A DNA stretch of 34,938 nucleotides from Candidatus Falkowella caecavicola (GCA_904420125.1 CAJFUK010000055.1:1-34938); one strand, 5' to 3'; numbered from the stretch's first letter, positions 1 to 6,599 are shown. Numbers and translations: made by a program. The notes: generated by a model from the letters alone, not told the origin.

Positions 1-81
1 AGTAACAGTCTTACGCAAAAGCCAGATCGTACCAACGTGACGTGACACGTGGCTAGTAATAGAGGGTTTTACCCGTCTATG

Positions 82-104
82 AAAAAACCCCGGCTTTGCC
101 GGGG
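82..104 (-). terminator. Intrinsic-terminator-like hairpin, reading leftward
   Basis: A 7-bp GC stem (CCCCGGC at 88-94, GCCGGGG at 98-104) with a TTT loop is preceded on the plus strand by six A (82-87). Read on the minus strand this is a GC hairpin followed by a U run, the form of a Rho-independent terminator. No minus-strand gene is visible to its right, so it may serve transcription entering from the accessory island or be a leftover of a mobile element. Confidence 0.55.
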
Positions 105-214
105 GATCATTATTATGCTCAGATTGTAAATTATAAAGATGACTGATTATAAATATTTTATGAAATCAACGAAAAAGCACTTGGTGGTTACGGGTTCGTA
201 ATATAGAATAGAAG

Positions 215-234
215 TATAGAAAATAATTATAAAA
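215..234 (+). repeat. 20-bp leader repeat, copy 1
   Basis: The 20-bp sequence TATAGAAAATAATTATAAAA recurs at 528-547 with one mismatch (T to C at position 14). Both copies lie in the short leader just upstream of a gene (259 and 563). This suggests a duplicated leader or regulatory segment rather than chance, although AT-rich sequence weakens the argument. Confidence 0.5.
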
Positions 235-258
235 GTAGTAAGTTTGGAGATTTTGAAT

Positions 259-498
259 ATGAGGAAAATCAAGGTTGAATGGTGCGAAAACTTCATCAAG
301 GCACGGTTTACGAAACATCACCCGTTTCAGGACCGGACGCTGGTATCTAGGTCAACTGGTTTTGGAAGATGGCTGAGAAATCTGGTCTTTGGGAACGCTG
401 CACCTATGAAATCAAAGATGGATGAGTGTATTTCTATATGTGTAAATTTGATGGATAAAGAAAAATATCGCTCTATTTTTTTTGCTGATTCTTATTGA
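259..498 (+). CDS. Small hypothetical protein (79 aa)
   Basis: I do not recognise this family. The start at ATG 259 is chosen over the TTG at 244 because GGAG at 246-249 sits 9 bases upstream of it and would otherwise lie inside the gene. The protein is basic in its first half, with a WCENFIKARF stretch near residue 8. It has two cysteines (in SICVN and WCENF) and no membrane segment or signal peptide. It stands directly upstream of the DUF4160/DUF2442/HTH cassette and its stop codon overlaps the -35 of that cassette's promoter, so it probably belongs to the same accessory island. Its leader shares a 20-bp repeat with the cassette leader. It could be a small mobile-element protein; no function is claimed. 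Confidence 0.5.
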   Translation: MRKIKVEWCENFIKARFTKHHPFQDRTLVSRSTGFGRWLRNLVFGNAAPMKSKMDECISICVNLMDKEKYRSIFFADSY

Positions 499-523
499 CA
501 TACCCTATTAAATAGGGTGTAAT
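495..523 (+). promoter_or_regulatory. Promoter of the DUF4160-DUF2442-HTH cassette
   Basis: A perfect -35 TTGACA (495-500) and a -10 TGTAAT (518-523, five of six consensus) are separated by 17 bases. Transcription would begin near 530, giving a leader of about 33 bases before ATG 563. The spacer is filled by a palindromic operator, so this is very likely a repressible promoter. Confidence 0.75.
502..518. promoter_or_regulatory. Palindromic operator inside the promoter spacer
   Basis: ACCCTATTAAATAGGGT is a perfect inverted repeat, 8 bp per arm around a single central A. It lies exactly between the -35 and -10, so a bound protein would block RNA polymerase. The HTH protein encoded three genes downstream is the obvious candidate binder (inference). 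Confidence 0.7.
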
Positions 524-527
524 AATA

Positions 528-547
528 TATAGAAAATAATCATAAAA
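528..547 (+). repeat. 20-bp leader repeat, copy 2
   Basis: Second copy of the repeat at 215-234 (19 of 20 identical), placed just after the -10 of the cassette promoter and thus at the very 5' end of the predicted transcript. Confidence 0.5.
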
Positions 548-562
548 CAAGAAGAGAATGCT

Positions 563-833
563 ATGCCAACGATAAACCGGGTTTTACGGCATTGTTATCA
601 AAATGTTCTTCAAACCCAAAGAGCATGAGCCTAGCCACCTTCACGCGCTCTATGGCGAGAACATCGGCATCTTCGATCTCCGTACAATGGAGATGACCGA
701 AGGCGACCTTCCAAGGAAGGCCCAAGAGCTCGTGAAGGAATGGATTAGGAAAAACCAAGAAGAGCTTTTGAAAATGTGGGAGTCTCAGAACTTGAGGAAA
801 CTGCCCCGCTACAATAAGGAGGTTTATCTATGA
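563..833 (+). pseudogene. DUF4160 family protein, frameshifted near its N-terminus
   Basis: DUF4160 proteins are small partners of DUF2442 proteins, often in toxin-antitoxin-like pairs; their biochemical role is not established. The family N-terminus MPTI-RFYGIVIKMFF is present but split. ATG 563 reads MPTINR and then needs a +1 shift at about 581 (one extra G in CGGGTTTT) to continue as FYGIVIKMFFKPKEHEP and the family motif HLHALYGE. Without the shift the upstream frame stops after 21 codons. Translation could restart at ATG 603, which would remove the conserved first 13 residues and has no visible ribosome binding site. The rest, to the stop at 831-833, is intact and overlaps the next gene by ATGA. 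A sequencing error is the main alternative to a true mutation. Confidence 0.75.
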
Positions 834-1084
834 TACCGCGTATCAAAGAAGTGAAGCCCTTGCCAAACTTCAACCTGAGCGTGATCTTTGACGATGGGAA
901 GGCCGTGATTTACGATGTGATGGATGACATCAAGCAGATCGAGAGCTACCGAGACCTGATAACAATTCATGGTCTTTTCAATCACGTTCAGCTTGATAAA
1001 AGCCGCACATGTGTATTCTGGAATGACAGAATCGACCTTCCGAGTGACACGATCTATGAGTACGGAAGGCCGCAAGAGGTGTAG
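830..1084 (+). CDS. DUF2442 domain protein
   Basis: This 84-residue protein has the DUF2442 pattern: an N-terminal PRIKEVKPLPNFNL strand, FDDGKAVIYDV, a central GLFNHVQLD, and the conserved end WNDRIDLPSDTIYE. AAGGAGG at 816-822, 7 bases before ATG 830, gives a strong start, and the start overlaps the DUF4160 stop (ATGA), so the two are translationally coupled. The family is usually found beside DUF4160 and an HTH protein, exactly as here; by context one member is thought to be an antitoxin or DNA-binding partner. It is the only member of the three-gene cassette that looks fully intact. Confidence 0.85.
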   Translation: MIPRIKEVKPLPNFNLSVIFDDGKAVIYDVMDDIKQIESYRDLITIHGLFNHVQLDKSRTCVFWNDRIDLPSDTIYEYGRPQEV

Positions 1085-1086
1085 CT

Positions 1087-1319
1087 ATGAACAGAATCGA
1101 GCCGGTCCGGTCCTTTTCCGGCGAGAAAGTAAGGAACATCCGCATTTCCGCCAATTTGACGCAGCTTGCGTTCGCGGCGGTTCTGGGAGTGTCGAAGAAA
1201 GCGGTAGAGGCTTGGGAGTGCGGCCGAAATACTCCAAGCGGCTCTGCCTGTCGGCTGCTTTCCTGATGGAAAAGGACTCTGACCTTCCAGAAAAATATGG
1301 TTTTGTAGAAAGCAAGTGA
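1087..1319 (+). pseudogene. XRE/HigA-type HTH regulator, frameshifted near the C-terminus
   Basis: The first frame (1087-1266, 59 codons) encodes a helix-turn-helix repressor: FSGEKVRNIRISANLTQLAFAAVLGVSKKAVEAWECGRNTPSGSACRLLS, in which LTQLAFAAVLG...KAVEAWE is the HTH. Relatives that I remember end RLLS-MMEKD-DLPERYGF. Here the matching tail MEKDSDLPEKYGFVESK is present but in the -1 frame, starting at ATG 1266 that overlaps the TGA stop (TGATG). One base seems to have been lost at 1262-1264. The DNA-binding part would survive as a 59-residue protein, and the overlapping start could allow the tail to be made separately. It begins 2 bases after the DUF2442 stop and probably bound the palindrome at 502-518. 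Confidence 0.7.
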
Positions 1320-1323
1320 GAAA

Positions 1324-1348
1324 GCCTCCATTCGGAGGTCTTCTTTTT
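1324..1348 (+). terminator. Terminator after the HTH gene
   Basis: CCTCC (1325-1329) pairs with GGAGG (1334-1338) around a 4-base loop, extended by a G-T pair, and is followed by TCTTCTTTTT. It closes the cassette transcript 5 bases after the stop at 1319. Confidence 0.65.
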
Positions 1349-1355
1349 GGTAAGG

Positions 1356-1704
1356 TATAATACCGCGTCATATCGAATTAAGACTATCAAACAGCGGTGT
1401 TAGCCTCGAAAGAATATAATTTCACCATTGAAGGGTAAAGGGCGTCTACGGGCTTTCTAAGCCTTGAATATGGGCTGTATCCCTGATAGAAGATAGCGTG
1501 TGTGAAGAAGGAAATGACGAAAAAATCCTGCTTCCCGTAAGCTTTGGGAATGCGATGTTTATTGGATAAGCGTGGTTTGGGGGACGGTTTCAGGAGTCTG
1601 AAAGTCCCGGGACTTTCGTATCAAAATGAGAAACTGAGGGATCATGGTATCCCGTAGTGTCCAGACGTATTAGGCTGGTTAAGGGAATTTCTTAAATTTT
1701 TTTT
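1356..1704 (+). ncRNA. Gene-free stretch, possible structured RNA
   Basis: No credible gene is seen between 1350 and 1714. It begins with a perfect -10 (TATAAT, 1356-1361, with no good -35) and ends with a hairpin and a run of eight T (1679-1704), so it has the outline of a roughly 335-base transcript. Inside are an 18-base perfect palindrome GAAAGTCCCGGGACTTTC (1600-1617), a CTTCCC/GGGAAT hairpin near 1540 and GGGAT/ATCCC pairing near 1640-1652. It does not show the signatures I know for tmRNA, RNase P RNA, SRP RNA or a T-box. It could equally be the eroded edge of the accessory island. Confidence 0.25.
1679..1704 (+). terminator. Intrinsic terminator with T8 run
   Basis: TTAAGG (1679-1684) pairs with TCTTAA (1690-1695, one G-T pair) over a 5-base loop and is followed by A and eight T (1697-1704). 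The stem is weak but the U tract is excellent. It shows that something is transcribed rightward through 1350-1680 although no gene is visible there. Confidence 0.5.
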
Positions 1705-1713
1705 GGATATAAA

Positions 1714-1742
1714 TTGACGGCATATGAAAAGTAGGCTATAAT
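1714..1742 (+). promoter_or_regulatory. Promoter of tgt
   Basis: TTGACG (1714-1719) and a perfect TATAAT (1737-1742) are spaced 17 bases apart. The start site would be near 1749, giving an untranslated leader of about 158 bases before ATG 1907. Confidence 0.8.
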
Positions 1743-1753
1743 AGAACGAAAAG

Positions 1754-1786
1754 ATATTGCATCCCTGAATGCCGGGGATGCAATAT
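1754..1786 (+). promoter_or_regulatory. Stable hairpin at the 5' end of the tgt transcript
   Basis: ATATTGCATCCC (1754-1765) pairs perfectly with GGGATGCAATAT (1775-1786), a 12-bp stem with a 9-base loop, starting about 5 bases after the predicted transcript start. No U run follows (TTATTG), so it is more likely a stabiliser or regulatory stem than a terminator. It does not resemble the preQ1 riboswitch classes that I know. Confidence 0.5.
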
Positions 1787-1906
1787 TTATTGTAGCTGCG
1801 GTGTCATTGGATGCATGCCCGGCTACTTGATAACTTGACAGCGAAAAATTTGCGGCGCGTTTGGGTACGGACAGGCCTAAACCCGCCGGATGCAAGGATG
1901 TGCCTT

Positions 1907-3037
1907 ATGTATACACTACTCAAACAGGAGCAGCGCGCACGGCGGGGCGTTTTCCGTACCGTACACGGCGAGGTCCAAACCCCGGCTTTCATGAACGTCG
2001 GTACCTCGGCAGCGATTAAGGGAGGAATTTCTTCCTATGATTTAAAGGACCTGAAATGTCAGGTGGAGCTTTGCAATACGTATCATTTGCATATACGTCC
2101 CGGCGATCGGTTGATCCGGGATATGGGTGGGCTGCATCAGTTTATGGGATGGGACCGCCCGATTTTAACAGACAGCGGCGGATTTCAGGTGTTTTCCCTG
2201 GCACAGCTGCGGAAAATCCGGGAGGAAGGCGTTTATTTTCAGTCGCATGTGGATGGAAAGAAAATTTTTATGGGGCCCGAAGAAAGCATGCGAATTCAGT
2301 CGAATCTGGCCTCCACGATTGCAATGGCTTTTGACGAATGCGTAGAAAATCCCGCTCCGCGGGAATATGCCGAACAGTCCTGCTTCCGCACAGTGCGCTG
2401 GCTGTACCGCTGTAAAGAAGAGATGGAACGTTTAAATGCTTTGCATGATACCATCAATCCGCACCAAATGCTGTTCGGAATTAATCAAGGTTGTATATTT
2501 GACGATCTGCGGATTGCGCATATGGAGAAAATTGTCCCTCTGGATCTGGACGGTTATGCGATCGGTGGACTGGCTGTTGGAGAGCCAAAAGAGGATATGT
2601 ACCGTATTATTGCTGCCGTAGAACCCTATATGCCCAAAGATAAGCCTCGGTATTTGATGGGTGTCGGCAAGCCCACAAATATTATTGAAGCTGTCTGGCG
2701 GGGGGTAGACCTGTTTGATTGTGTTATGCCCAGCCGTAATGCACGTCACGGGCATGTCAATACCTGGGAAGGCGTACGGAATTTGCTGAATGCCAAATAT
2801 GAACGGGATGATCTCCCGATTGATCCAACCTGTGATTGCCCGACTTGTCGGCGTCACTCCCGCGCATATCTCCGGCATCTGTTCAAATCCGGGGAAATGC
2901 TGGGTATGCGGCTTGCTGTGATGCATAATCTGTATTTTTATAACACGCTGATGGAAAAGATCAGACAAGCGCTGGATGAAGGCAGATTTGCCGCATTCCG
3001 TGAAGCGTATGTTTCTGTTTTAGACGAGCGGATTTAA
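1907..3037 (+). CDS. tgt: tRNA-guanine transglycosylase (TGT)
   Basis: TGT swaps guanine 34 of tRNAs with GUN anticodons for a queuosine precursor or for queuine itself. The start is placed at ATG 1907 because MYTLLK is the usual family beginning and AAGGAT lies 7 bases upstream; the open frame extends back to 1811 but that part is unlike the family. At 376 residues the length is normal. Visible features are Asp89 in LTDSGGFQVFSL, the nucleophile Asp271 in DLFDCVMPSRNARHG, the base-binding GGLAVGE (220-226) and the zinc ligands Cys309, Cys311, Cys314 and His340. DECVENPAP at 143-151 differs from the E. coli-like DECTPYPA and lies near the substrate pocket. No queuosine synthesis genes are nearby, so salvage of preQ1 or queuine is possible (inference). 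Confidence 0.95.
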   Translation: MYTLLKQEQRARRGVFRTVHGEVQTPAFMNVGTSAAIKGGISSYDLKDLKCQVELCNTYHLHIRPGDRLIRDMGGLHQFMGWDRPILTDSGGFQVFSLAQLRKIREEGVYFQSHVDGKKIFMGPEESMRIQSNLASTIAMAFDECVENPAPREYAEQSCFRTVRWLYRCKEEMERLNALHDTINPHQMLFGINQGCIFDDLRIAHMEKIVPLDLDGYAIGGLAVGEPKEDMYRIIAAVEPYMPKDKPRYLMGVGKPTNIIEAVWRGVDLFDCVMPSRNARHGHVNTWEGVRNLLNAKYERDDLPIDPTCDCPTCRRHSRAYLRHLFKSGEMLGMRLAVMHNLYFYNTLMEKIRQALDEGRFAAFREAYVSVLDERI

Positions 3038-3089
3038 TCAGCACGGTTCCTTATGCAAGGATAGCAAGAGCTTTTGAGGAAGGGGCTGA

Positions 3090-3173
3090 ATGGACAGTTC
3101 TTTTACAGGCAATCTTTTGCATATATTGTGCTGCGGGAACAGTCAGTCTGTCCATGCAGACAGAAGCGTATAA
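3090..3173 (+). CDS. Possible 27-residue upstream ORF before mntP
   Basis: ATG 3090 follows GAGGAAGGGG (3076-3085), one of the better ribosome binding sites in the window, and encodes a 27-residue peptide with adjacent cysteines (LHILCCGN). Its TAA at 3171-3173 touches the AGGAGT binding site of mntP. This arrangement would allow translational coupling or a leader-peptide control of mntP. Family and function are unknown and the reading may be accidental. Confidence 0.3.
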   Translation: MDSSFTGNLLHILCCGNSQSVHADRSV

Positions 3174-3187
3174 CAGGAGTTGAAAAA

Positions 3188-3769
3188 ATGGGTTTTTTTG
3201 AAATTTTTATGATTGGTTTGGGCCTTTCTATGGACGCTGCGGCAGTGTCTATGTCCAATGGCATGTGCATGCGGGGAAACAAAGGAGAGGAAAAAGCGGA
3301 TTTTAACTGGAAAATGGCGTTTTTCAGCAGCCTCATGTTTGGCATTTTTCAGGGGATTATGCCCTTAATCGGTTATTTGGCAGGATCGGTTTTTGCTGAA
3401 CAAATTGCAAAAATTGATCATTGGATTGCGTTGATTCTTTTAGGGTATATCGGCGGGAAAATGTTATATGATGCATGGAAAAAGGAAGAAACGACAGAAT
3501 GTAAATTGATTACACCCAAGCTGGTTTTTGTTCAGGCGATTGCGACCAGCATAGATGCGCTGGCTGTCGGTGTCAGTTTTGCGGCCATGACGGTCCAGAT
3601 CTGGACGGCGGTTTCCGTTATTGCAGTAACGACATTTATTCTGAGTTTTTGTTCTGTCCGAATTGGAAAACGATTTGGCGATTTGCTGAATCATAAAGCT
3701 GAAATACTGGGCGGACTGATTTTAATAGGGATCGGCTTGAAAATTTTTATTGAGCATATGCTGGGATAA
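3188..3769 (+). CDS. mntP: Manganese efflux pump MntP
   Basis: MntP exports Mn(II) across the cytoplasmic membrane and protects against manganese excess. The 193-residue product starts at ATG 3188, preceded by AGGAGT (3174-3179); the longer open frame from 3074 is unlike the family. Two internally repeated motifs of the family are present: GLGLSMDAAAVSMSNG (about residues 10-25) and ATSIDALAVGVSFA (about 118-131), each with the membrane-embedded Asp. About six hydrophobic segments can be counted. It lies 150 bases after tgt with no terminator between. I searched the upstream region by eye for the yybP-ykoY manganese riboswitch and did not find its core. Confidence 0.93.
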   Translation: MGFFEIFMIGLGLSMDAAAVSMSNGMCMRGNKGEEKADFNWKMAFFSSLMFGIFQGIMPLIGYLAGSVFAEQIAKIDHWIALILLGYIGGKMLYDAWKKEETTECKLITPKLVFVQAIATSIDALAVGVSFAAMTVQIWTAVSVIAVTTFILSFCSVRIGKRFGDLLNHKAEILGGLILIGIGLKIFIEHMLG

Positions 3770-3817
3770 GAGACATTAAACGGGTATAAAAGCTTTTAAA
3801 ACGCGGAGAGATACAAG

Positions 3818-4612
3818 ATGGGATTATTTCAGAAAACGCCGCTGCAAATTGAGCAGAAAAGACTCAGTAAACAGGAAGAGAGATTTTTGGCAAAAAGCAA
3901 GCGTCCAACAGAGCCCTACATTTATCAACGTTTGGAAGAAAAAGTGCCGGAGAAGCTACAGAACACGTTAGAATCAGCTTTTATCAAAGCGTTTTCTCTG
4001 ATTTTTGAAAAGGGCGTTCCTGTGATTGAGAAAACCTATCGCCGCGGAGATTTAGAAAAAACATATCAGATCCACCAATATGCCGCTAAAATAAAACAGG
4101 ATCGGAAGACGTTGCGCGTATTTACCAGGCAGGCCGGTAAATCTGGAACAAAAAATCTTGTTTTGTCTGGTGTATCCGGGATCGGTCTTGGACTGTTAGG
4201 AGTCGGTATACCGGATATTCCGCTCTTTACAGGAATTATGCTGAGAAGTATTTATGAGATTGCTCTGCACTATGGATTTGAATACGAATCAGAGAATGAA
4301 AAAATCTTCATCTTGATGCTGATACAGGGAGCGTTTTCTTACGGAGAGAATATACGGCGGATCGATGAATCGCTCAATCTCTATATTGAAACGGGTCGGT
4401 TTTCTATCCAACAGGAGCGGGAAGCATGGATTCGTCAGACTGCTGGGTGTATAGCCAGGGAACTGCTTTGCAGCAAATTTCTCCAGGGAATTCCAGTGGT
4501 CGGTGCCGTCGGCGGGGCCTGTGATATTATCTATATGAAACGCATTGTGGCATATGCGGAATTAAAATACCGGCGCCGGTTTTATTACAGGCAGTCTCAG
4601 CGATTCGGATAA
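3818..4612 (+). CDS. EcsC family protein
   Basis: The EcsC family is named after the third gene of the B. subtilis ecs locus; its molecular function is poorly known and it is often described as peripheral to the membrane. This 264-residue protein has a charged, lysine-rich N-terminus (about 1-110) and a glycine-rich core, LSGVSGIGLGLLGVGIPDIPLFTGIMLRSIYEIALHYGF (in pieces about 115-152), followed by helical sequence and a second glycine patch (GIPVVGAVGGACDIIYMKRI) near 227-246, which is the family pattern. GGAGAG at 3804-3809 supports ATG 3818. It starts 48 bases after mntP and is probably cotranscribed. No clear terminator follows; GATAAAA/TTTTATC at 4630-4651 could fold but has no U run. 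Confidence 0.8.
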   Translation: MGLFQKTPLQIEQKRLSKQEERFLAKSKRPTEPYIYQRLEEKVPEKLQNTLESAFIKAFSLIFEKGVPVIEKTYRRGDLEKTYQIHQYAAKIKQDRKTLRVFTRQAGKSGTKNLVLSGVSGIGLGLLGVGIPDIPLFTGIMLRSIYEIALHYGFEYESENEKIFILMLIQGAFSYGENIRRIDESLNLYIETGRFSIQQEREAWIRQTAGCIARELLCSKFLQGIPVVGAVGGACDIIYMKRIVAYAELKYRRRFYYRQSQRFG

Positions 4613-4728
4613 CAGGCAGCGGGCAGAATGATAAAAGAAAAAATTTTTATCCCAGGCAAACCCAAATCGAATTTTCGTTATATTTTCATAAAATATATGG
4701 TAATTGTATACAAAAAATATTAATTTTC

Positions 4729-4736
4729 TGTATAAT
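4729..4736 (+). promoter_or_regulatory. Candidate -10 of the pheB-hom-thrB-lysC operon
   Basis: A perfect TATAAT (4731-4736) preceded by TG stands about 160 bases before pheB. The only -35-like hexamer, TTGTAT at 4704-4709, is 21 bases away, too far for sigma-A, so the promoter would rely on the TG and AT-rich upstream DNA. Confidence 0.35.
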
Positions 4737-4752
4737 CATGAGATAATTAGAG

Positions 4753-4873
4753 ATATCGGGAGAAATTCAAAGATAAATTGAATTTTTCCCGATATTTCTG
4801 GATAAATCAAGCAAAAACAACTTTGTCTTTCGATTTTCTCAGTGTTATATTTGTATTTGCTGAGAATACAAAT
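4753..4873 (+). promoter_or_regulatory. Structured leader of the aspartate-threonine operon
   Basis: An 18-bp stem (4753-4770 with 4778-4795, one G-T pair, 7-base loop) begins soon after the predicted start of transcription. A second stem pairs ATTTGTATT (4849-4857) with AATACAAAT (4865-4873) around the loop TGCTGAG. An upstream TCTCAG (4837-4842) can instead pair with CTGAGA (4860-4865), overlapping that loop. Two alternative folds just before the pheB start are typical of attenuators or riboswitches, but no U run and no known riboswitch core are seen. Confidence 0.4.
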
Positions 4874-4893
4874 GTTTTTGAACGGTGAACGAT

Positions 4894-5319
4894 ATGAAAA
4901 AACCGCAATATGTTTTAGTCGATGCACAGATTCTGCCGGAAGTCTATACAAAGGTTTTATATGCAAAGCAGCTTTTAGCAACAGGAAAGGCCAAAAATTC
5001 TACAGATACTTGCCGGATGGCGGGAATTTCCCGGAGTGCTTATTATAAGTACAAAGACAGTATTTTCCTCTATGAAGAGAATAATCGTCCGGTAGCGACA
5101 ATTTTTTTAAAGCTTTTTGATCAGCCCGGCGTACTTTCTTCAGTATTGACAGCGCTGTCACAGAGAAGTGCGAATATACTGACTGTGAATCAGAATATTC
5201 CGGCGCAGAAAGTTGCAAGCGTGACCATTTCAGTCCGTATGGAGCGGGAAGGCGATCTGGACGGACTCATTGATAGTCTGACTGTTTTAAACGGGGTATT
5301 GGATGCAAAACTTGTATAG
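4894..5319 (+). CDS. pheB: PheB-like ACT domain protein (UPF0735 family)
   Basis: UPF0735/PheB proteins join a short helix-turn-helix-like N-terminus to a C-terminal ACT domain, the fold that binds amino acids in regulators and biosynthetic enzymes; the precise role is not established. The family pattern is clear: YVLVDAQILPEVYTKVLYAKQLL, then GISRSAYYKYKD (about residues 45-57), then the ACT strand LFDQPGVLSSVLTALSQRSANILTVNQNIP (in pieces about 74-104). ATG 4894 is preferred, with GGTGA at 4884-4888; GTG 4885 is the alternative. The gene is 35 bases before hom, so it is likely a regulator of the aspartate-derived pathway it is transcribed with. The symbol is by family only. Confidence 0.85.
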   Translation: MKKPQYVLVDAQILPEVYTKVLYAKQLLATGKAKNSTDTCRMAGISRSAYYKYKDSIFLYEENNRPVATIFLKLFDQPGVLSSVLTALSQRSANILTVNQNIPAQKVASVTISVRMEREGDLDGLIDSLTVLNGVLDAKLV

Positions 5320-5354
5320 TTTCCAGTAATTTTATGATAGACGGAGGAAGGAAA

Positions 5355-6599
5355 ATGGCAAAGGTAGCAGTTTTGGGGCATGGGGTGGTTGGCTCCGGCG
5401 TTGTGGAAGTTTTGATGAAAAATACCGGCAACATTACACAAAAGGCGGGGGAATCCATTGAGGTAAAGTATATACTGGATATACGGGAATTTAACGATCT
5501 TTCGTACAAAGATAAATTTACCAAAGATTTTTCTGTTATCCTGCACGATCCGGAAATTTCGGTGGTTGCAGAAGTTATGGGCGGATTGTCTCCTTCTTTT
5601 GAGTACGTCAGGGCCTGTCTGGAAGCGGGAAAAAGTGTTGTGACTTCCAACAAGGAACTGGTCGCAGCCAAAGGTGCGTTGCTTCTCAATATTGCGCGCG
5701 AGCATAATGTAAACTTTTTCTTTGAGGCCAGCGTTGGCGGCGGTATTCCAATCATTCGTCCGCTACATCAGTGTCTGGCGGCCAATAAAATTAATGAGAT
5801 TGCCGGCATTTTGAATGGTACGACCAATTTTATTCTCACCAAAATGATCCACGAACAGATGGATTTTTCAGAGGCGCTGGCACTGGCCCAGAAACTTGGC
5901 TACGCAGAGCGGAATCCGGCTGCGGATGTAGAAGGGTATGATACCTGCCGCAAAATTTGTATCCTTGCTTCCCTGGCTTATGGAAAGCATATTTATCCGG
6001 ATTCTGTTTATACGGAAGGTATTACAAAAATTACGCTGGCAGATGTGCAGTATGCGGATAACTGGGGGGGCGTGATCAAACTGATCGGACGCGCCAAACA
6101 TCTGGAGGACGGTCGCTGCCTGATCATGGTCAGCCCGGCGCTGATTGCGCGTACCAGCCAGCTTGCTGGAATTGAAGATGTATTTAATGGCATCTTAGTG
6201 CGAGGCGACGCGACGGGGGATGTTGTATTCTATGGCCGTGGTGCCGGCAAACTGCCGACGGCCAGCGCGGTTGTAGCGGATATTATTGATGCAGTGAAGG
6301 CTGCTGGTACACATAAATCGCTGTACTGGGTTGATGATGGGAAAAATTGGGCAATTAATTATAAGGAATCAGAAACAGCCTTTTATCTGCGCCTGACCGG
6401 AAAGCCTGCCGCAGAACTCAAAGAGCTTGCGCAGGCGCAGTTTGGAGAGATAGAGGTTCTGACTCAGAAAGAACAGCCTGCTGACGAATTTGCCTGTGTG
6501 ACCCAGTCAATTAACGAGGGCAGAATGGATGAACTGGTTTCCGGCCTGACCGCAGCGGGCGCGTGCGTTGCCAGCAAAATCCGCGTATTAGAATATTAA
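5355..6599 (+). CDS. hom: Homoserine dehydrogenase
   Basis: Reduces aspartate semialdehyde to homoserine with NAD(P)H, the branch point toward threonine and methionine. The 414-residue protein starts at ATG 5355 behind GGAGGAAGG. It has a Rossmann glycine motif GHGVVGSG (8-15), the catalytic-domain signatures GGGIPIIRPL, NGTTNFILTKM (about 154-164) and EGYDTCRKICILA with the conserved lysine near 200, and a C-terminal ACT domain from about residue 341 (FYLRLTGKPAAELKELA). The ACT domain suggests feedback control, normally by threonine. It is in one operon with pheB (upstream) and thrB (24 bases downstream). Confidence 0.96.
   Translation: MAKVAVLGHGVVGSGVVEVLMKNTGNITQKAGESIEVKYILDIREFNDLSYKDKFTKDFSVILHDPEISVVAEVMGGLSPSFEYVRACLEAGKSVVTSNKELVAAKGALLLNIAREHNVNFFFEASVGGGIPIIRPLHQCLAANKINEIAGILNGTTNFILTKMIHEQMDFSEALALAQKLGYAERNPAADVEGYDTCRKICILASLAYGKHIYPDSVYTEGITKITLADVQYADNWGGVIKLIGRAKHLEDGRCLIMVSPALIARTSQLAGIEDVFNGILVRGDATGDVVFYGRGAGKLPTASAVVADIIDAVKAAGTHKSLYWVDDGKNWAINYKESETAFYLRLTGKPAAELKELAQAQFGEIEVLTQKEQPADEFACVTQSINEGRMDELVSGLTAAGACVASKIRVLEY

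Noticed and set aside
1..45. Possible 3' end of a gene entering from the left (frame 1 reaches TGA at 43-45, frame 2 ends at about 40).
   Set aside because: Only about 14 codons are visible and neither frame resembles a family that I know, so it cannot be called a gene.
1811..1906. N-terminal extension of TGT from ATG 1811.
   Set aside because: The family begins at MYTLLK, an AAGGAT binding site precedes ATG 1907, and the extension has no family similarity.
3038..3187. yybP-ykoY manganese riboswitch upstream of mntP.
   Set aside because: The conserved core and stem order of that riboswitch could not be found; only a short GTCTG/CAGAC hairpin is present.
4837..4873. H-type pseudoknot before pheB (TCTCAG, ATTTGTATT, CTGAG, AATACAAAT in the right order).
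   Set aside because: No bases remain between the third and fourth strands to cross stem 1, so both stems cannot form fully at once; alternative pairings are more likely.
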